Positions 42,001 to 50,159 of a stretch of DNA of 64,000 bases are shown here, in pieces. The notes beneath the pieces were generated by a model. That model was not told the DNA's origin. It saw only the letters and a list, made by a program, of their open reading frames with translations, and did not search any database. Every line of letters begins with the position of its first letter. The stretch's first letter is position 1. The position numbers and the translations under genes were made by a program. Source of the DNA: Myxococcales bacterium (GTDB taxonomy: Bacteria; Myxococcota_A; Polyangia; Polyangiales; Polyangiaceae); NCBI GenBank assembly GCA_004193285.1, contig SECP01000013.1, positions 62,001-126,000 on the forward strand, read 5' to 3'.

Positions 42001-42809
42001 CGTAGCGACAGCTCCGGCGCGCTGTCCTCGCCGCACACCTTCACCACGAGCGGGTTCGGGCCCGGCTCCAGGGTGAGCTCGACGCCGGAACGGTCGAAGT
42101 CGTGACCGCGGTACGCGGGATCCCTCAGCTTCTCCTCGCCATTCCAGAACAGCTTGAACGCGCCCCCGGCGCCCACGTAGGCGCGAACTTTGCGCGTGCC
42201 CTGGGTGAGCTTGTCGTCCCGTACGAAGGCGGTGGCGTAGAGGCACACCTTGGTTTCGGGGCGAACCAGCGCGCTGGCATCCAACCAGCCGAACGGAAAC
42301 GCCCCGGCGACCGCTCGGTAGCGCACCGGGCGCTCCTTACCGGTGTACGCGCGGCCCGGCGTGATCGGCGCCGTGAGCTCCCCCTCCGGCTCGAACACCT
42401 GGTCCAGCCCGGCTTTGCCTTCGTTGTCGAAGGGTCCGACGATGAGGAAGCTCGTCACGTAGCCGAGGGCTCGCACCTTGTCGGTTGCGGCTTTTTGGTC
42501 GCCACGCCGCGCTCGCGCGAAAGAGGAGAGGACTCCGGCGTAGGCGCGAGCGTCAGCGCCGAGCTTCGGGCTGGCGGAAGCGCCCAGCAGCGCCTCTTCT
42601 ATGTGCCCTGCGTCCGCGCGGTCCCAAAGCGACCAAACGCGGTCGATGGAGGCGTATGCTTCCGGCCCTTCCGCGCGGTCGAGTGTGTCCAGCGCGCGCA
42701 GCAGGTCCGGATGAAACACGGAAGGAACCGCGCTCGCGCTCGCGGACAAGCACACCGCCGCCGCGGCAAGCTTGGCCGTCCGAGACAACGAGATGAGAAA
42801 ACGCCTCAT
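39060..42809 (-). CDS. Giant TPR/DUF3857/transglutaminase-like exported protein, catalytic triad intact
   Basis: 1249 residues with signal peptide (RRFLISLSRTAKLAAAAVCL, then SASASA). Order: N-terminal jelly-roll-like region with FLIVGPFDNEGKAGLDQVFE; TPR array about 380-640 (LLALAGRVELYNMAGLPRTA, WALGVAARAYRSLGQPERAI); DUF3857 about 680-850 (VSMYTSARSFYVQFPRLEPG); then the transglutaminase-like core. Its triad is visible: Cys in GWGDCKDKATV near 940, His in FDHAIAYV near 985, Asp in LYLDGTAEH near 995. First gene of a five-gene operon with a dead-triad paralogue, a barrel protein, an ECF sigma and its partner. Substrate unknown; cross-linking or processing of envelope proteins is plausible. 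Confidence 0.88.
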   Translation of the reverse strand: MRRFLISLSRTAKLAAAAVCLSASASAVPSVFHPDLLRALDTLDRAEGPEAYASIDRVWSLWDRADAGHIEEALLGASASPKLGADARAYAGVLSSFARARRGDQKAATDKVRALGYVTSFLIVGPFDNEGKAGLDQVFEPEGELTAPITPGRAYTGKERPVRYRAVAGAFPFGWLDASALVRPETKVCLYATAFVRDDKLTQGTRKVRAYVGAGGAFKLFWNGEEKLRDPAYRGHDFDRSGVELTLEPGPNPLVVKVCGEDSAPELSLRLADDKGAPDARLTASIDIADSQKASERLQTKAASSAKSAKAPKTAAPAAFVKPKLALGPVPVFEKMIAGAKPRARDLEAFARYLAETNGDDPALHQARDLSQRAADTEPTIERYLLASRLAEDRNQQNEWLTKAEALAQKQGKTPKELLNARAVHRRNSPNWRDASPIFDRVLAQDPDDLLALAGRVELYNMAGLPRTALGVLEQAVRRAPESVNLLNMYGSQLRLLGRSADATEAEERYAARRFDDGNYLTSMIDLSIARRNRPEAERWVERLLAAYNGNQWALGVAARAYRSLGQPERAIATYKRSLELAPEDVGTLRAVAELNGELGKRDEQLMSLREILRIRPQERDVREYVEHLEPAKPRPDEAYAWQADKFLKERYKPAGGQPRRTLRDLTVTTVFGNGLSSQFRQIVFQPMTEPAAAAGRQYGFGYEADRQVVQLRGAKVYRADGKVDEAVEYGEGSADDPSVSMYTSARSFYVQFPRLEPGDVVELRYRVDDVTPRNEFGNYFGEIVALQGGEPVSNAEYVLITPKERTFYFDQTIPGLTTSNAVSGNQRIYRFAAKEVAPLNPEPAMPPWPEVLGSVHVSTYQNWDDLGRWYWGLIRDQFDLDEETRKLAKKITEGKTTELDKVKAVYKWVTDNTRYVALEFGIYGYKPRRCVQTVARGWGDCKDKATVIVTLLKELGIKSTIVVTRTRMRGDYRSKLASFAPFDHAIAYVPSLDLYLDGTAEHTGIYELPKMDVGAVVLRVNDGKAELTRIPFADPEKNFVRRELSVELDPKGTAKMDIDYSTGGYNAASWRDAYGAEATRRERMTRDLGGDFPGVAIVEGAQGLTTSDLSNAEEPVKIKIRATAPGFARNEGDTLSMPVTTGFRLTPNYASLSQRRQPVELVAFTTIDDTYRVKLPAGSKVVSAPVPVEKTTPFGAYSVKVEQAHGEVVVKSKLSIKVPRIDPSDYQAWKRFCEEADSAFSPRLLVKP

Positions 42810-43173
42810 GGCAGGCCCTCTGCCGACTGCGCCCTACGATCACTCATGGTGGGGGACGGAGCGTACGGGCTGAGACCTCGAAGTGCACGCGCCCTTCCAC
42901 CTACCCTGGAGCAGCGCGCCCGGCGCGCAGGCCGTCTCGTCGCAGGCTTTCCGGCCGGCTGAAACGCGGGTGAGGCGAGCGGCCGCGGTATGGCTCTAGC
43001 TCTGGCTCTCTAACCTCTACAGAGAGGCGGTCGTACTTCTGGACAGAGCCGCGCGCCCCGCGCTTGCTGAAGCGCAGGCCCTATCCGGCATCCGTATTGC
43101 TGAGCGACGCCCGGTCATATACAAGTGGTGACTCAGGTTTTTTAGGCTCGACGAGCTCGAGCTCGAGGCGCTG
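42810..43173. promoter_or_regulatory. Divergent intergenic region between the transglutaminase operon and mglBA
   Basis: 364 bases without a convincing gene. It must hold the promoters of both units. Near 43110-43130 the sequence GGTCATATACAAG is the most -10-like stretch before mglB; a palindromic GACGAGCTCGAGCTCGAG (43151-43168) sits just before the mglB start and may affect translation. No firm promoter or operator can be assigned. Confidence 0.4.
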
Positions 43174-43656
43174 ATGGTCAATCCGCAGATGGTGATGTAC
43201 GAGGAGGAGTTCAACCAGATCCAAACGGTCGTGGACCGTCTGGTTCGGGAAGCGAACGCCAAGGTCGTCTTCATCGTCGACAAGAACGGTCAGCTCATCG
43301 CAGCCAGCGGTGAGGTGGACAACATCGATACGACGTCGCTCGCGTCGCTCACGGCCGGCAACATCGCCGCGACCGGTGGCATCGCCAAGCTGCTGCGCGA
43401 GAACGAATTCGCGACGCAGTTTCACGAGGGCGAGAAGGCCAACATTCACATCCAGCTCGTGGGCAACCGCGTGATCCTGGTGGTGATCTTCGACAGCAAG
43501 TCGAGCTTGGGCCTGGTTCGCCTACGCGTGCGCAAGTCTAGTGAAGAGCTGAACCGCATCTTCGAAGCACTGCTCAGCAAGGTGCAGGAGCCAGGTGGTG
43601 ACTCACCCTTCGCGGAGATCACCGACGAGGACATCGACAATCTTTTCAATGACTGA
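43174..43656 (+). CDS. mglB: MglB, roadblock/LC7 GTPase-activating protein of MglA
   Basis: 160 residues, very close in length and pattern to Myxococcus MglB: MYEEEFNQIQTVVDRLVREA, NAKVVFIVDKNGQLIAASGE, VDNIDTTSLASLTAGNIAAT, FHEGEKANIHIQLVGNRVIL, and the terminal SPFAEITDEDIDNLFND. MglB marks the lagging pole and stimulates GTP hydrolysis by MglA. The chosen ATG gives a six-residue lead before VMYEEE as in Myxococcus. mglA starts 12 bases after the stop. Confidence 0.95.
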   Translation: MVNPQMVMYEEEFNQIQTVVDRLVREANAKVVFIVDKNGQLIAASGEVDNIDTTSLASLTAGNIAATGGIAKLLRENEFATQFHEGEKANIHIQLVGNRVILVVIFDSKSSLGLVRLRVRKSSEELNRIFEALLSKVQEPGGDSPFAEITDEDIDNLFND

Positions 43657-43668
43657 GGAAACCGGGCG

Positions 43669-44256
43669 ATGAGCTTCATCAATTACATGGCCCGGGAGAT
43701 CAACTGCAAGATCGTCTATTACGGGCCCGGTCTCTGCGGCAAAACGACGAATCTCCAGTACATCTACGAGCGCACGAACCCGGACGCGAAGGGCAAGATG
43801 ATCAGCCTGGCGACGGAGACGGAGCGCACGCTGTTCTTCGATTTCCTCCCGCTCTCGCTCGGTGAGATCCGCGGCTTCAAGACGCGCTTCCACCTGTACA
43901 CGGTGCCCGGTCAGGTGTTCTACGACGCCAGCCGCAAGCTCATCCTCAAGGGTGTAGACGGCGTGATCTTCGTGGCGGATTCGCAGATGGAGCGCCTGGA
44001 GGCAAACCAGGAGAGCGTCGAGAACCTGCGCACCAACCTGGCCGAGCAGGGCTACTCGCTCGAGAAGATCCCGTACGTCATCCAGTACAACAAGCGAGAC
44101 TTGCCGAACGTCGTGTCGGTGGAAGAGCTTCGCCCGCTCATCAACCCCATGAACGTGCCGGACTACGAAGCCAACGCCCGCGCCGGCGTTGGCGTGTTCG
44201 ATACTCTGAAGGCCGTGAGCAAGTTGGTCTTGAACGAGCTAAAGCGCGGCGGCTGA
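43669..44256 (+). CDS. mglA: MglA, small Ras-like GTPase controlling cell polarity and gliding
   Basis: 195 residues as in Myxococcus. P-loop GPGLCGKTT (19-27); the switch-II region [10 protein letters not shown], with Thr78 in place of the usual Asp of DxxG, is the MglA hallmark; NKRDLPN supplies base specificity. MglA-GTP sits at the leading pole and activates gliding and type IV pili machinery. It forms an operon with mglB and overlaps the recX start (TGATG), so recX and the following HerA-like gene may be expressed with it. No motility machinery is in this window. Confidence 0.96.
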   Translation: MSFINYMAREINCKIVYYGPGLCGKTTNLQYIYERTNPDAKGKMISLATETERTLFFDFLPLSLGEIRGFKTRFHLYTVPGQVFYDASRKLILKGVDGVIFVADSQMERLEANQESVENLRTNLAEQGYSLEKIPYVIQYNKRDLPNVVSVEELRPLINPMNVPDYEANARAGVGVFDTLKAVSKLVLNELKRGG

Positions 44257-44819
44257 TGCCCTGGGAAGGTCGCTCCGGGCGGCCTTCACAGAAGGCGAAG
44301 AAAGCAGCCGAGCCGCTCACGCGGCAAAAGCTAGAGCAGGCGGCCCTCGCCTACCTGAACCGCTTCGACGTCTCCGCGGCCAAGCTCCGTCAACACCTCA
44401 CCCAGCGCGCGCGCAAGGCGGGCGGGGACGAGCAAGCCGCGCAGTGGATCACGGAGCTGCTCGAGCGCTACCTCGGTTCGGGAGTGCTGGACGACGCGCG
44501 GTTTGCGCGCAACCTGACGAGCCAGCTCACCGCCCGCGGCAAGTCCAGCCGCGCCATCTCGCAGAAGCTCGCGATGCGCGGCGTCCCCAGCGAGGTCGCG
44601 GGCGAGCTGATGGCGGCTCGTAAGCAAGACGAGCCCGAGGCGGAGCTGGAGGCGGCGCGAGCCTACGCACGCAAGCGTCGCCTCGGTCCGCACCGGCCGG
44701 AGGCAGAGCGGGCCGAGCATCGCCAGAAGGATCTCGCGTCGCTGGCGCGCCAGGGCTTCAGCTTCGACACCGCGCAGCGGGCGCTACGAGTAGACGCGGG
44801 CGGCGACGACGAATTCTGA
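44256..44819 (+). CDS. recX: RecX-family regulatory protein
   Basis: 187 residues. RecX three-helix repeats: KLEQAALAYLNRFDVSAAKL then RQHLTQRARKAGGDEQAAQW; LLERYLGSGVLDDARFARNL and TARGKSSRAISQKLAMRGVP with SEVAGELM; C-terminal repeat with DLASLARQGFSFDTAQRALR. RecX limits RecA filament growth. The start overlaps the mglA stop, an unusual neighbour as recX normally follows recA. Identification is by the FDxSxxKLRxxL and GVLDDxRFA motifs. Confidence 0.88.
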   Translation: MPWEGRSGRPSQKAKKAAEPLTRQKLEQAALAYLNRFDVSAAKLRQHLTQRARKAGGDEQAAQWITELLERYLGSGVLDDARFARNLTSQLTARGKSSRAISQKLAMRGVPSEVAGELMAARKQDEPEAELEAARAYARKRRLGPHRPEAERAEHRQKDLASLARQGFSFDTAQRALRVDAGGDDEF

Positions 44820-44837
44820 AGCTCGCTTGCTTCGTGG

Positions 44838-47294
44838 GTGGGGCCGGTGCAGGGAAATGCCGTGACCGCCGTGCAGGATTACGAGCAGCTAGGCGTCTTC
44901 TACTTGGGGAGCCACTACGACTTGCTCGAGCGCAAGCGCCGCGAGGAGCTGGTGCTCTACGACTCCCGCCACCTCACGACCCACGCGCTGTGCGTCGGCA
45001 TGACCGGCAGCGGCAAGACCGGGCTCTGCATCGCGCTCTTGGAAGAGGCCGCGATTGACGGCGTGCCCGCCATCGTCATCGACCCCAAGGGCGACATCGC
45101 CAACCTGCTGCTCAGCTTTCCGGGGGCAAAACCCGCAGATTTCGAGCCTTGGGTGGACGTGGAGGAGGCCACGCGCCAGGGCCTCGCGCCGGCCGCGTTC
45201 GCGGAAAAGGTAGCCGCCCAGCACGCCTCCGGGCTCGCGGATTGGGGCCAAGACGTAGCGCGCATCCAGCGCTTCCGTGAAGCGTGCGACCTCACCATTT
45301 ACACTCCGGGTAGCTCGGCGGGCGTGGAGCTGTCGCTCCTGCGCTCCTTCGAGGCGCCGGACGCGGCAGTGCTGGAAGACGCCGAGCTCTTCGCGGGGAA
45401 GGTGGAGGGCACGGTGTCCGGCTTGCTCGGGCTCGTCGGGGTGGAGGCGGACGCGCTACGAAGCCGCGAGCACGTGCTGCTCGCGCAGATCTTCACCCAA
45501 GCGTGGGCGGCGGGAAAGAGCCTGGATTTGGCGGGGATCATCGGCGCCGTGCAGGAGCCGCCGTTCGAGAAGGTGGGGGTCATCGAGCTGGACGTGTTCT
45601 TCCCCAAGAAGGACCGCGCGGAGCTGGCGGTCGCGATCAACGCCTTACTCGCCTCGCCCGCTGCGGCCGGTTGGGCGCGCGGCGAGGCTTTGGACGTGGC
45701 GCGGTTGCTGCGCACGGCCGAGGGCAAGCCGCGCGTTTCCATCATCAGCATTGCGCATCTTTCGGACGCGCAGCGCATGTTCTTCGTCACCCTCCTGCTG
45801 GACGAGGTCCTGTCGTGGGTGCGCCGCCAATCCGGAACGAGCAGCTTGCGCGCGCTGCTCTACATGGACGAAATTTTCGGTTATTTCCCGCCTACGGCCG
45901 CGCCGCCGAGTAAACGGCCCATGCTCACGCTGCTCAAGCAGGCGCGCGCTTTCGGGCTCGGCATCGTGCTCGCCACGCAAAACCCGGTGGACCTGGACTA
46001 CAAAGGCCTGTCGAACTGCGGCACGTGGTTCTTGGGGCGCCTGCAAACCGAGCGCGACAAGCAACGCGTACTGGAGGGGCTAGAGGGGGCCGCGCTCGGC
46101 GCGAGCCAAGCCTTCGATCGCGCCGCGATGGACCAAGTGCTGTCCGCGCTCGGCTCGCGCGTCTTCTTGATGAACGACGTCAAGGCGCCGATGCCCGTCG
46201 TCTTCCAAACGCGCCACACCTTGAGCTACTTGCGCGGTCCGCTGTCACGCGACCAGATCAAGACGCTGATGGAGCCGAAGAAGGCGGCCGCCGCTGCTTC
46301 TTCACCCGCTGCGAAGCCGGTTCCGACCAACGCGACCGCGGACCTCGGCCGGCCGAGCGCGCCAGAGGGCTTGCCCGAGCTGTTCGTGGTGGCAAACGGC
46401 GAGGGCCCCGTGTCGTACCAGCCGGCGCTGGGCCTTACGGCCAAGCTTCACTTCGTGGACTCCAAAGCGGAGGTGGACGCGTGGCGACACTTGGCGCTCT
46501 TGGTGCCCCTCGCGCAGACGACGCTGGACCTGGATTTCAGCGCGTGTGCCGCGCTGGATCCGGCGCTGCTCGGTGGCGCGAGTCACGAACCGCTCCCCGG
46601 CTCGACCTTCTTGCCGCTGCCCAAGCATGCCCCGAGCGTGAAGCAGCTCGCCGCCTGGAAGAAATCGTTCGTCAGCCACCTGTACCAAAAAGAGCGGCTG
46701 GAGCTCGCGGCGTGTCCGGGTCTGAAGCTCGTGGCGCGGCCGGACGAGACGCCCGCCGCCTTCCAGGCGCGCGTGGAGCAGCTGGGTCGCGAAGAGCGCG
46801 ACGACGAGGTTCAGGCCCTGCGCGCCAAGTACGACCCGAAATTCCAGCAAATGCAGGCGAAGTTGGACGCGCTCACGGCTAAGATCGACAAGGAGCAAGC
46901 GGAGGCGACGGCCAAGCAGGTCGACACCGCCGCTGCCTTCGGCAACGCGTTCCTGGGTGCGATCATGGGCCGCTCCGTCGCCTCCGCCGCGAACGTGCGG
47001 CGGGGTGCGTCTGCGGTTCGAAGCGTCGGCCGCGCCAAGAAAGAAGCGGGGGACGTGGCGCGCGCCGAGGAGCAACGCGCCGCGCTTCGTGAAAAGTGGG
47101 TGGCGCTGCAGGCCGAAGCGAACGCGAAGCTCGCGGCCCTCCACGCCAGGGCGCCCGTCGCCGCCTACGAGATCACGCGCACCCAGCTCGCGCCACGCAA
47201 AGCCGATACGGACGTGGGGACGCTCACTCTGGTGTGGCTGCCGTTTCGGCGCGACGCGTCCGGGAGCTCCGTATTCGCCTTCGCTTGGCGCTAG
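44838..47294 (+). CDS. HerA-like (DUF87) P-loop ATPase
   Basis: 818 residues from a GTG (a later GTG nine bases downstream is possible), 18 bases after recX. Walker A CVGMTGSGKTGLCIAL (54-61 core), IVIDPKGDIANLLLSFPGA, Walker B LLYMDEIFGYFP near 340, and VLATQNPVDLDYKGLSNCGT, all typical of HerA/FtsK-type pumping ATPases (DUF87). A C-terminal extension of about 350 residues includes a coiled coil (MQAKLDALTAKIDKEQAEAT) and may contact partners. No NurA nuclease is next to it. It could move DNA or proteins; the specific role here is unknown, and its co-location with mglBA-recX is noteworthy. Confidence 0.85.
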   Translation: MGPVQGNAVTAVQDYEQLGVFYLGSHYDLLERKRREELVLYDSRHLTTHALCVGMTGSGKTGLCIALLEEAAIDGVPAIVIDPKGDIANLLLSFPGAKPADFEPWVDVEEATRQGLAPAAFAEKVAAQHASGLADWGQDVARIQRFREACDLTIYTPGSSAGVELSLLRSFEAPDAAVLEDAELFAGKVEGTVSGLLGLVGVEADALRSREHVLLAQIFTQAWAAGKSLDLAGIIGAVQEPPFEKVGVIELDVFFPKKDRAELAVAINALLASPAAAGWARGEALDVARLLRTAEGKPRVSIISIAHLSDAQRMFFVTLLLDEVLSWVRRQSGTSSLRALLYMDEIFGYFPPTAAPPSKRPMLTLLKQARAFGLGIVLATQNPVDLDYKGLSNCGTWFLGRLQTERDKQRVLEGLEGAALGASQAFDRAAMDQVLSALGSRVFLMNDVKAPMPVVFQTRHTLSYLRGPLSRDQIKTLMEPKKAAAAASSPAAKPVPTNATADLGRPSAPEGLPELFVVANGEGPVSYQPALGLTAKLHFVDSKAEVDAWRHLALLVPLAQTTLDLDFSACAALDPALLGGASHEPLPGSTFLPLPKHAPSVKQLAAWKKSFVSHLYQKERLELAACPGLKLVARPDETPAAFQARVEQLGREERDDEVQALRAKYDPKFQQMQAKLDALTAKIDKEQAEATAKQVDTAAAFGNAFLGAIMGRSVASAANVRRGASAVRSVGRAKKEAGDVARAEEQRAALREKWVALQAEANAKLAALHARAPVAAYEITRTQLAPRKADTDVGTLTLVWLPFRRDASGSSVFAFAWR

Positions 47295-47377
47295 GGTGAG
47301 CTTGCACAAACCGCGCGATGTCGTGGACATCACGCGCACGACCGTTCTGCGATGCTCTCCGCGCGTATCGTGAGGAG

Positions 47378-48382
47378 ATGTTTGGGCGGGTCGGGTTATG
47401 GGCGAGCTTGGGCGGAGTTGTCGTTTTGGCGCTGTCGTGCGGAAGGGCGCAAGAAGGCGGCGCTCCGCTCACGGAAAGTGCAGCGGCGGGCGCTCGACCA
47501 GAAACAGGGGCAGGGGGGTCGACACTCGGGCAAGCGGACGGCGGCGTGGGGAGCACGGGCTCTGCGCAGGGTGCGGAGGCCGGCCAGGTCGCATCGCTTC
47601 ACGGCGGAGCAGGCGGCCGCGAGCGGCCGGTGCAGACCGGCAACCAAGGCGGGGCGGCCGGCGCGGACGCAGCGGGGGCCACGGACGAGCCCTACGCGCC
47701 GCGGTCCGGCTCTTTCAAGGTGCTGGTTTACTCACGCGCGCGAGGTTACGGCCACTCCAGCATCGCGGCGGGCGAAGCCATGCTGCAGCGCATCGCGGCC
47801 GAGCAGGGGTTCGAGGCGGTCGTCACCTCCACGAATGAGCTCATCACGGCCGAAGGGCTCGCACCGTTCGAGCTCGTGTACTTCAACAACACGTCGGGGG
47901 ACGTGTTCAACGAGGCAGAACAAGCCGCGTACGAAGAGTGGATGACAGCGCGGCACGGCGCGTTCGCCGGGCATCACTCGGCGACCGACACCGAATCCAC
48001 CTGGAGCTTCTATGCGGAAGTGACCGGGCAGTACTTCACCGGGATCGTCCCCGGCCTCGTCTACGACAGCATCTCGTTCGAAGCCGGCGCGCAGGGCCAC
48101 CCCGCCGTCGCCGGGCTCCCCAACCCGTGGCCGTGGACCACCGAAGAGTGGTTCCGCTTCGATTCGCACCTGGAGTGGTCAGCGAAGCCAGGCTTTCAAG
48201 TGCTGGGGCGGAAGCTCTCGGATGGTCAGCCTGCGGTCTGGGTCCGCGAGTGGGGGAACTTTCGAGCGTTTTATACGAGCCTGGGCCACGACAAGAAGAC
48301 GTTCGAAGACCCCGCGTTCGTGCGCCACGTGACGGGTGGCATCATGTGGGCAGTGCGCCGGGAGCACCTGATCGTCGACTGA
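47378..48382 (+). CDS. ThuA-domain lipoprotein
   Basis: 334 residues. Start at MFGRVGLWASLGGVVVLALSC, a lipoprotein signal with lipobox LALSC, preceded by GAGGAG. A long Gly/Ala/Ser linker (about 22-110) leads to the ThuA domain: FKVLVYSRARGYGHSSIAAG, ELVYFNNTSGDVFNEAEQAA, GAFAGHHSATDTESTWSFYA, GHPAVAGLPNPWPWTTEEWF, RAFYTSLGHDKKTFEDPAFV and GGIMWAVRRE. ThuA proteins are glutamine-amidotransferase-like and linked to trehalose or glycan use; whether the enzyme acts in the envelope is unclear. Single gene. Confidence 0.85.
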   Translation: MFGRVGLWASLGGVVVLALSCGRAQEGGAPLTESAAAGARPETGAGGSTLGQADGGVGSTGSAQGAEAGQVASLHGGAGGRERPVQTGNQGGAAGADAAGATDEPYAPRSGSFKVLVYSRARGYGHSSIAAGEAMLQRIAAEQGFEAVVTSTNELITAEGLAPFELVYFNNTSGDVFNEAEQAAYEEWMTARHGAFAGHHSATDTESTWSFYAEVTGQYFTGIVPGLVYDSISFEAGAQGHPAVAGLPNPWPWTTEEWFRFDSHLEWSAKPGFQVLGRKLSDGQPAVWVREWGNFRAFYTSLGHDKKTFEDPAFVRHVTGGIMWAVRREHLIVD

Positions 48383-48539
48383 CTGGCGCGCGGCGGCTGG
48401 GAGCTTCGGGTCATTGCGCAGCACTTATCTAACGCCCGAGCTCCGAGCCGGCCGACATTCCGAGCCTGGCTCTACTCTGGTAGCGTGCTCTCACTGCTCG
48501 CGGCTGGGTGCGAACGTCTTGCTCAGCCTGGGAGGATGA

Positions 48540-49586
48540 ATGTCGATCGGTCGTCATGTCGGTTCTGCCGCTCGCTGGGCGGCTTGCTTGCTCTTGATCG
48601 TCGCCACCCGCGGCGCTCACGCTCAAGGTGCCGACAAGGGCCCCACGAAGTCGGAGCGAGTCGCGGCGCGTGACGCGTACGACAAGGGCACGAAGGCCTT
48701 CGACAAGAAGGACTACCTCAAGGCGCTGGATAGCTTCGTCAAAGCCAACGCGCTCATCCCCAGCGTGCAGGCGCTGTACTGGATCGCCCAGGCGCAGGAC
48801 AAGCTCGGCCGGACCGAAGCCGCCGTCGAGGCCTACGAGGCGATCACCTCCCGCGCGGACTTCTCCAAGCTGAGCCCGGACAAGGCTGCGGTAGTGCGCG
48901 AGCGCCTAGCCTCGCTCAAACCGCCGCCTGCTCCGGAGCCAGAGCCGTTGCCGCCGCCCGTTGCCGAGCCTCCGCCCGCCGAGCCGCCCCCGCCTCCGCC
49001 CGTGCTGGTGCCGCCTCCGCCCGTCCATCACGTCAGCGAGCCTCCATCCGGTCCGTCTAACGGGCGCCTGCTGCCGCGCCGCCACGCAGTAGAGCTTGGG
49101 GTGATGGGCGGAGTGCTGCTCGTGTCGGATTCCAACAACCTCGTCTCGGGCGGCCGCGAGCAGCGCTCGTTCGAGCTCCCGGTCTGGCAAATCGGCGCTC
49201 GCGTCGCGTACTTCCCCCTCAAGGCGCTCGGCGTGGAGGTGGAGTACGCGCACGGCTTCAGCCGCGCCGAGCGGCTCTCCACGTCACCGAGCGCGCCCGC
49301 GGACTTCAACGCCGTCCGTGGTCACGTGATCGGCCAGCTGCCGAGCTCTCGCTTCGTTCCCTTCGCGCTGCTCGGCGCCGGCATCCTGCACGGCACCTCG
49401 AAGCCTACCGGGTCGGACGCGGACCTTTTGCTGGAAGCGGGTCTCGGTGCCAAGGTCATGGCAACCAAGCTGCTCGCGCCGCGCATCGACTTTCGGCTGG
49501 GCATGACCCAAAAACAGGGCGGAACCCTGGCCGACGGTCTCGCCTTCCACCCCGAGGTGCTGCTCGGCTTGGCGCTCCGCCTCTGA
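48540..49586 (+). CDS. Exported TPR / Pro-rich linker / outer-membrane barrel protein
   Basis: 348 residues. Signal peptide ending ATRGAHAQG; TPR-like helices (DAYDKGTKAFDKKDYLKALD, ALYWIAQAQDKLGRTEAAVE) at about 40-125; a very Pro-rich stretch (about 127-165). Then an OmpA/porin-type barrel (VELGVMGGVLLVSDSNNLVS, QIGARVAYFPLKALGVEVEY) ending LLGLALRL, a barrel-type terminus. The domain combination puts a periplasmic protein-binding unit on an outer-membrane barrel. Function is not known. It ends convergently with a GNAT gene, six bases between stops. Confidence 0.8.
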   Translation: MSIGRHVGSAARWAACLLLIVATRGAHAQGADKGPTKSERVAARDAYDKGTKAFDKKDYLKALDSFVKANALIPSVQALYWIAQAQDKLGRTEAAVEAYEAITSRADFSKLSPDKAAVVRERLASLKPPPAPEPEPLPPPVAEPPPAEPPPPPPVLVPPPPVHHVSEPPSGPSNGRLLPRRHAVELGVMGGVLLVSDSNNLVSGGREQRSFELPVWQIGARVAYFPLKALGVEVEYAHGFSRAERLSTSPSAPADFNAVRGHVIGQLPSSRFVPFALLGAGILHGTSKPTGSDADLLLEAGLGAKVMATKLLAPRIDFRLGMTQKQGGTLADGLAFHPEVLLGLALRL

Positions 49587-49592
49587 GAGCCC

Positions 49593-50114
49593 TCAGCCGT
49601 CCGCAGGGGCGTGCGGCGTCGGCAAAATGAGCTGATAAAACGCCAGGTCCAGCCACCTGCCGAATTTGAAGCCCGCCTGCTTGATAATCCCGGCCGCTTC
49701 GAAGCCGAGCGCCTCGTGCAGCTTCACGCTCGCGACATTGCCAGCGTCGACGCCGCCGACGAGCACGTGCTTCTCCTGCTCGATGGCGCTCTGAATCAGG
49801 CGCTCCATCAAGCGCGTGCCCACGCCGCGACCTCGCGCCGCCGCGTCCACGTAAACGGAGTGCTCGACGGTGTACTTGTAAGCAGGGCGCACCCGAAATA
49901 CGCCGTAGCTGGCGAAGCCGAGGAGCGCGTCGTCGTCGCCGAGCGCGCCCCACACCGGAAAGGCTCCCGCGCGCTTCTCCTCGAACCAGGAAGTCATGCT
50001 CGAGAGCGGCCGCGGCGCGTAGTCGTAGAGCGCGGTGGAGGTGAGGATCGCGTCGTTCAGGATGCGGAGAATCGCGCTCCCGTGCTCTTCCAGATTGCAT
50101 CGCACCAGCCGCAT
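49593..50114 (-). CDS. GNAT acetyltransferase, phosphinothricin/methionine-sulfone N-acetyltransferase-like
   Basis: 173 residues. N-terminal ILRILNDAILTSTALYDYAP then RPLSSMTSWFEEKRAGAFPV, the pattern of the PAT/MnaT subfamily. Acetyl-CoA P-loop region is VYVDAAARGRGVGTRLMERL, and NVASVKLHEALGFEAAGIIK follows, the usual C-terminal motif. The family acetylates amino groups of small amino-acid-like compounds. The start at MRLVRCNLEE is chosen because in-frame sequence before it overlaps the divergent NnrU gene and is not conserved-looking. Confidence 0.85.
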   Translation of the reverse strand: MRLVRCNLEEHGSAILRILNDAILTSTALYDYAPRPLSSMTSWFEEKRAGAFPVWGALGDDDALLGFASYGVFRVRPAYKYTVEHSVYVDAAARGRGVGTRLMERLIQSAIEQEKHVLVGGVDAGNVASVKLHEALGFEAAGIIKQAGFKFGRWLDLAFYQLILPTPHAPADG

Positions 50115-50159
50115 GCCCAAAACGCTACCACCGGATTGCGGTCCGGCGGGCGCCGTACC

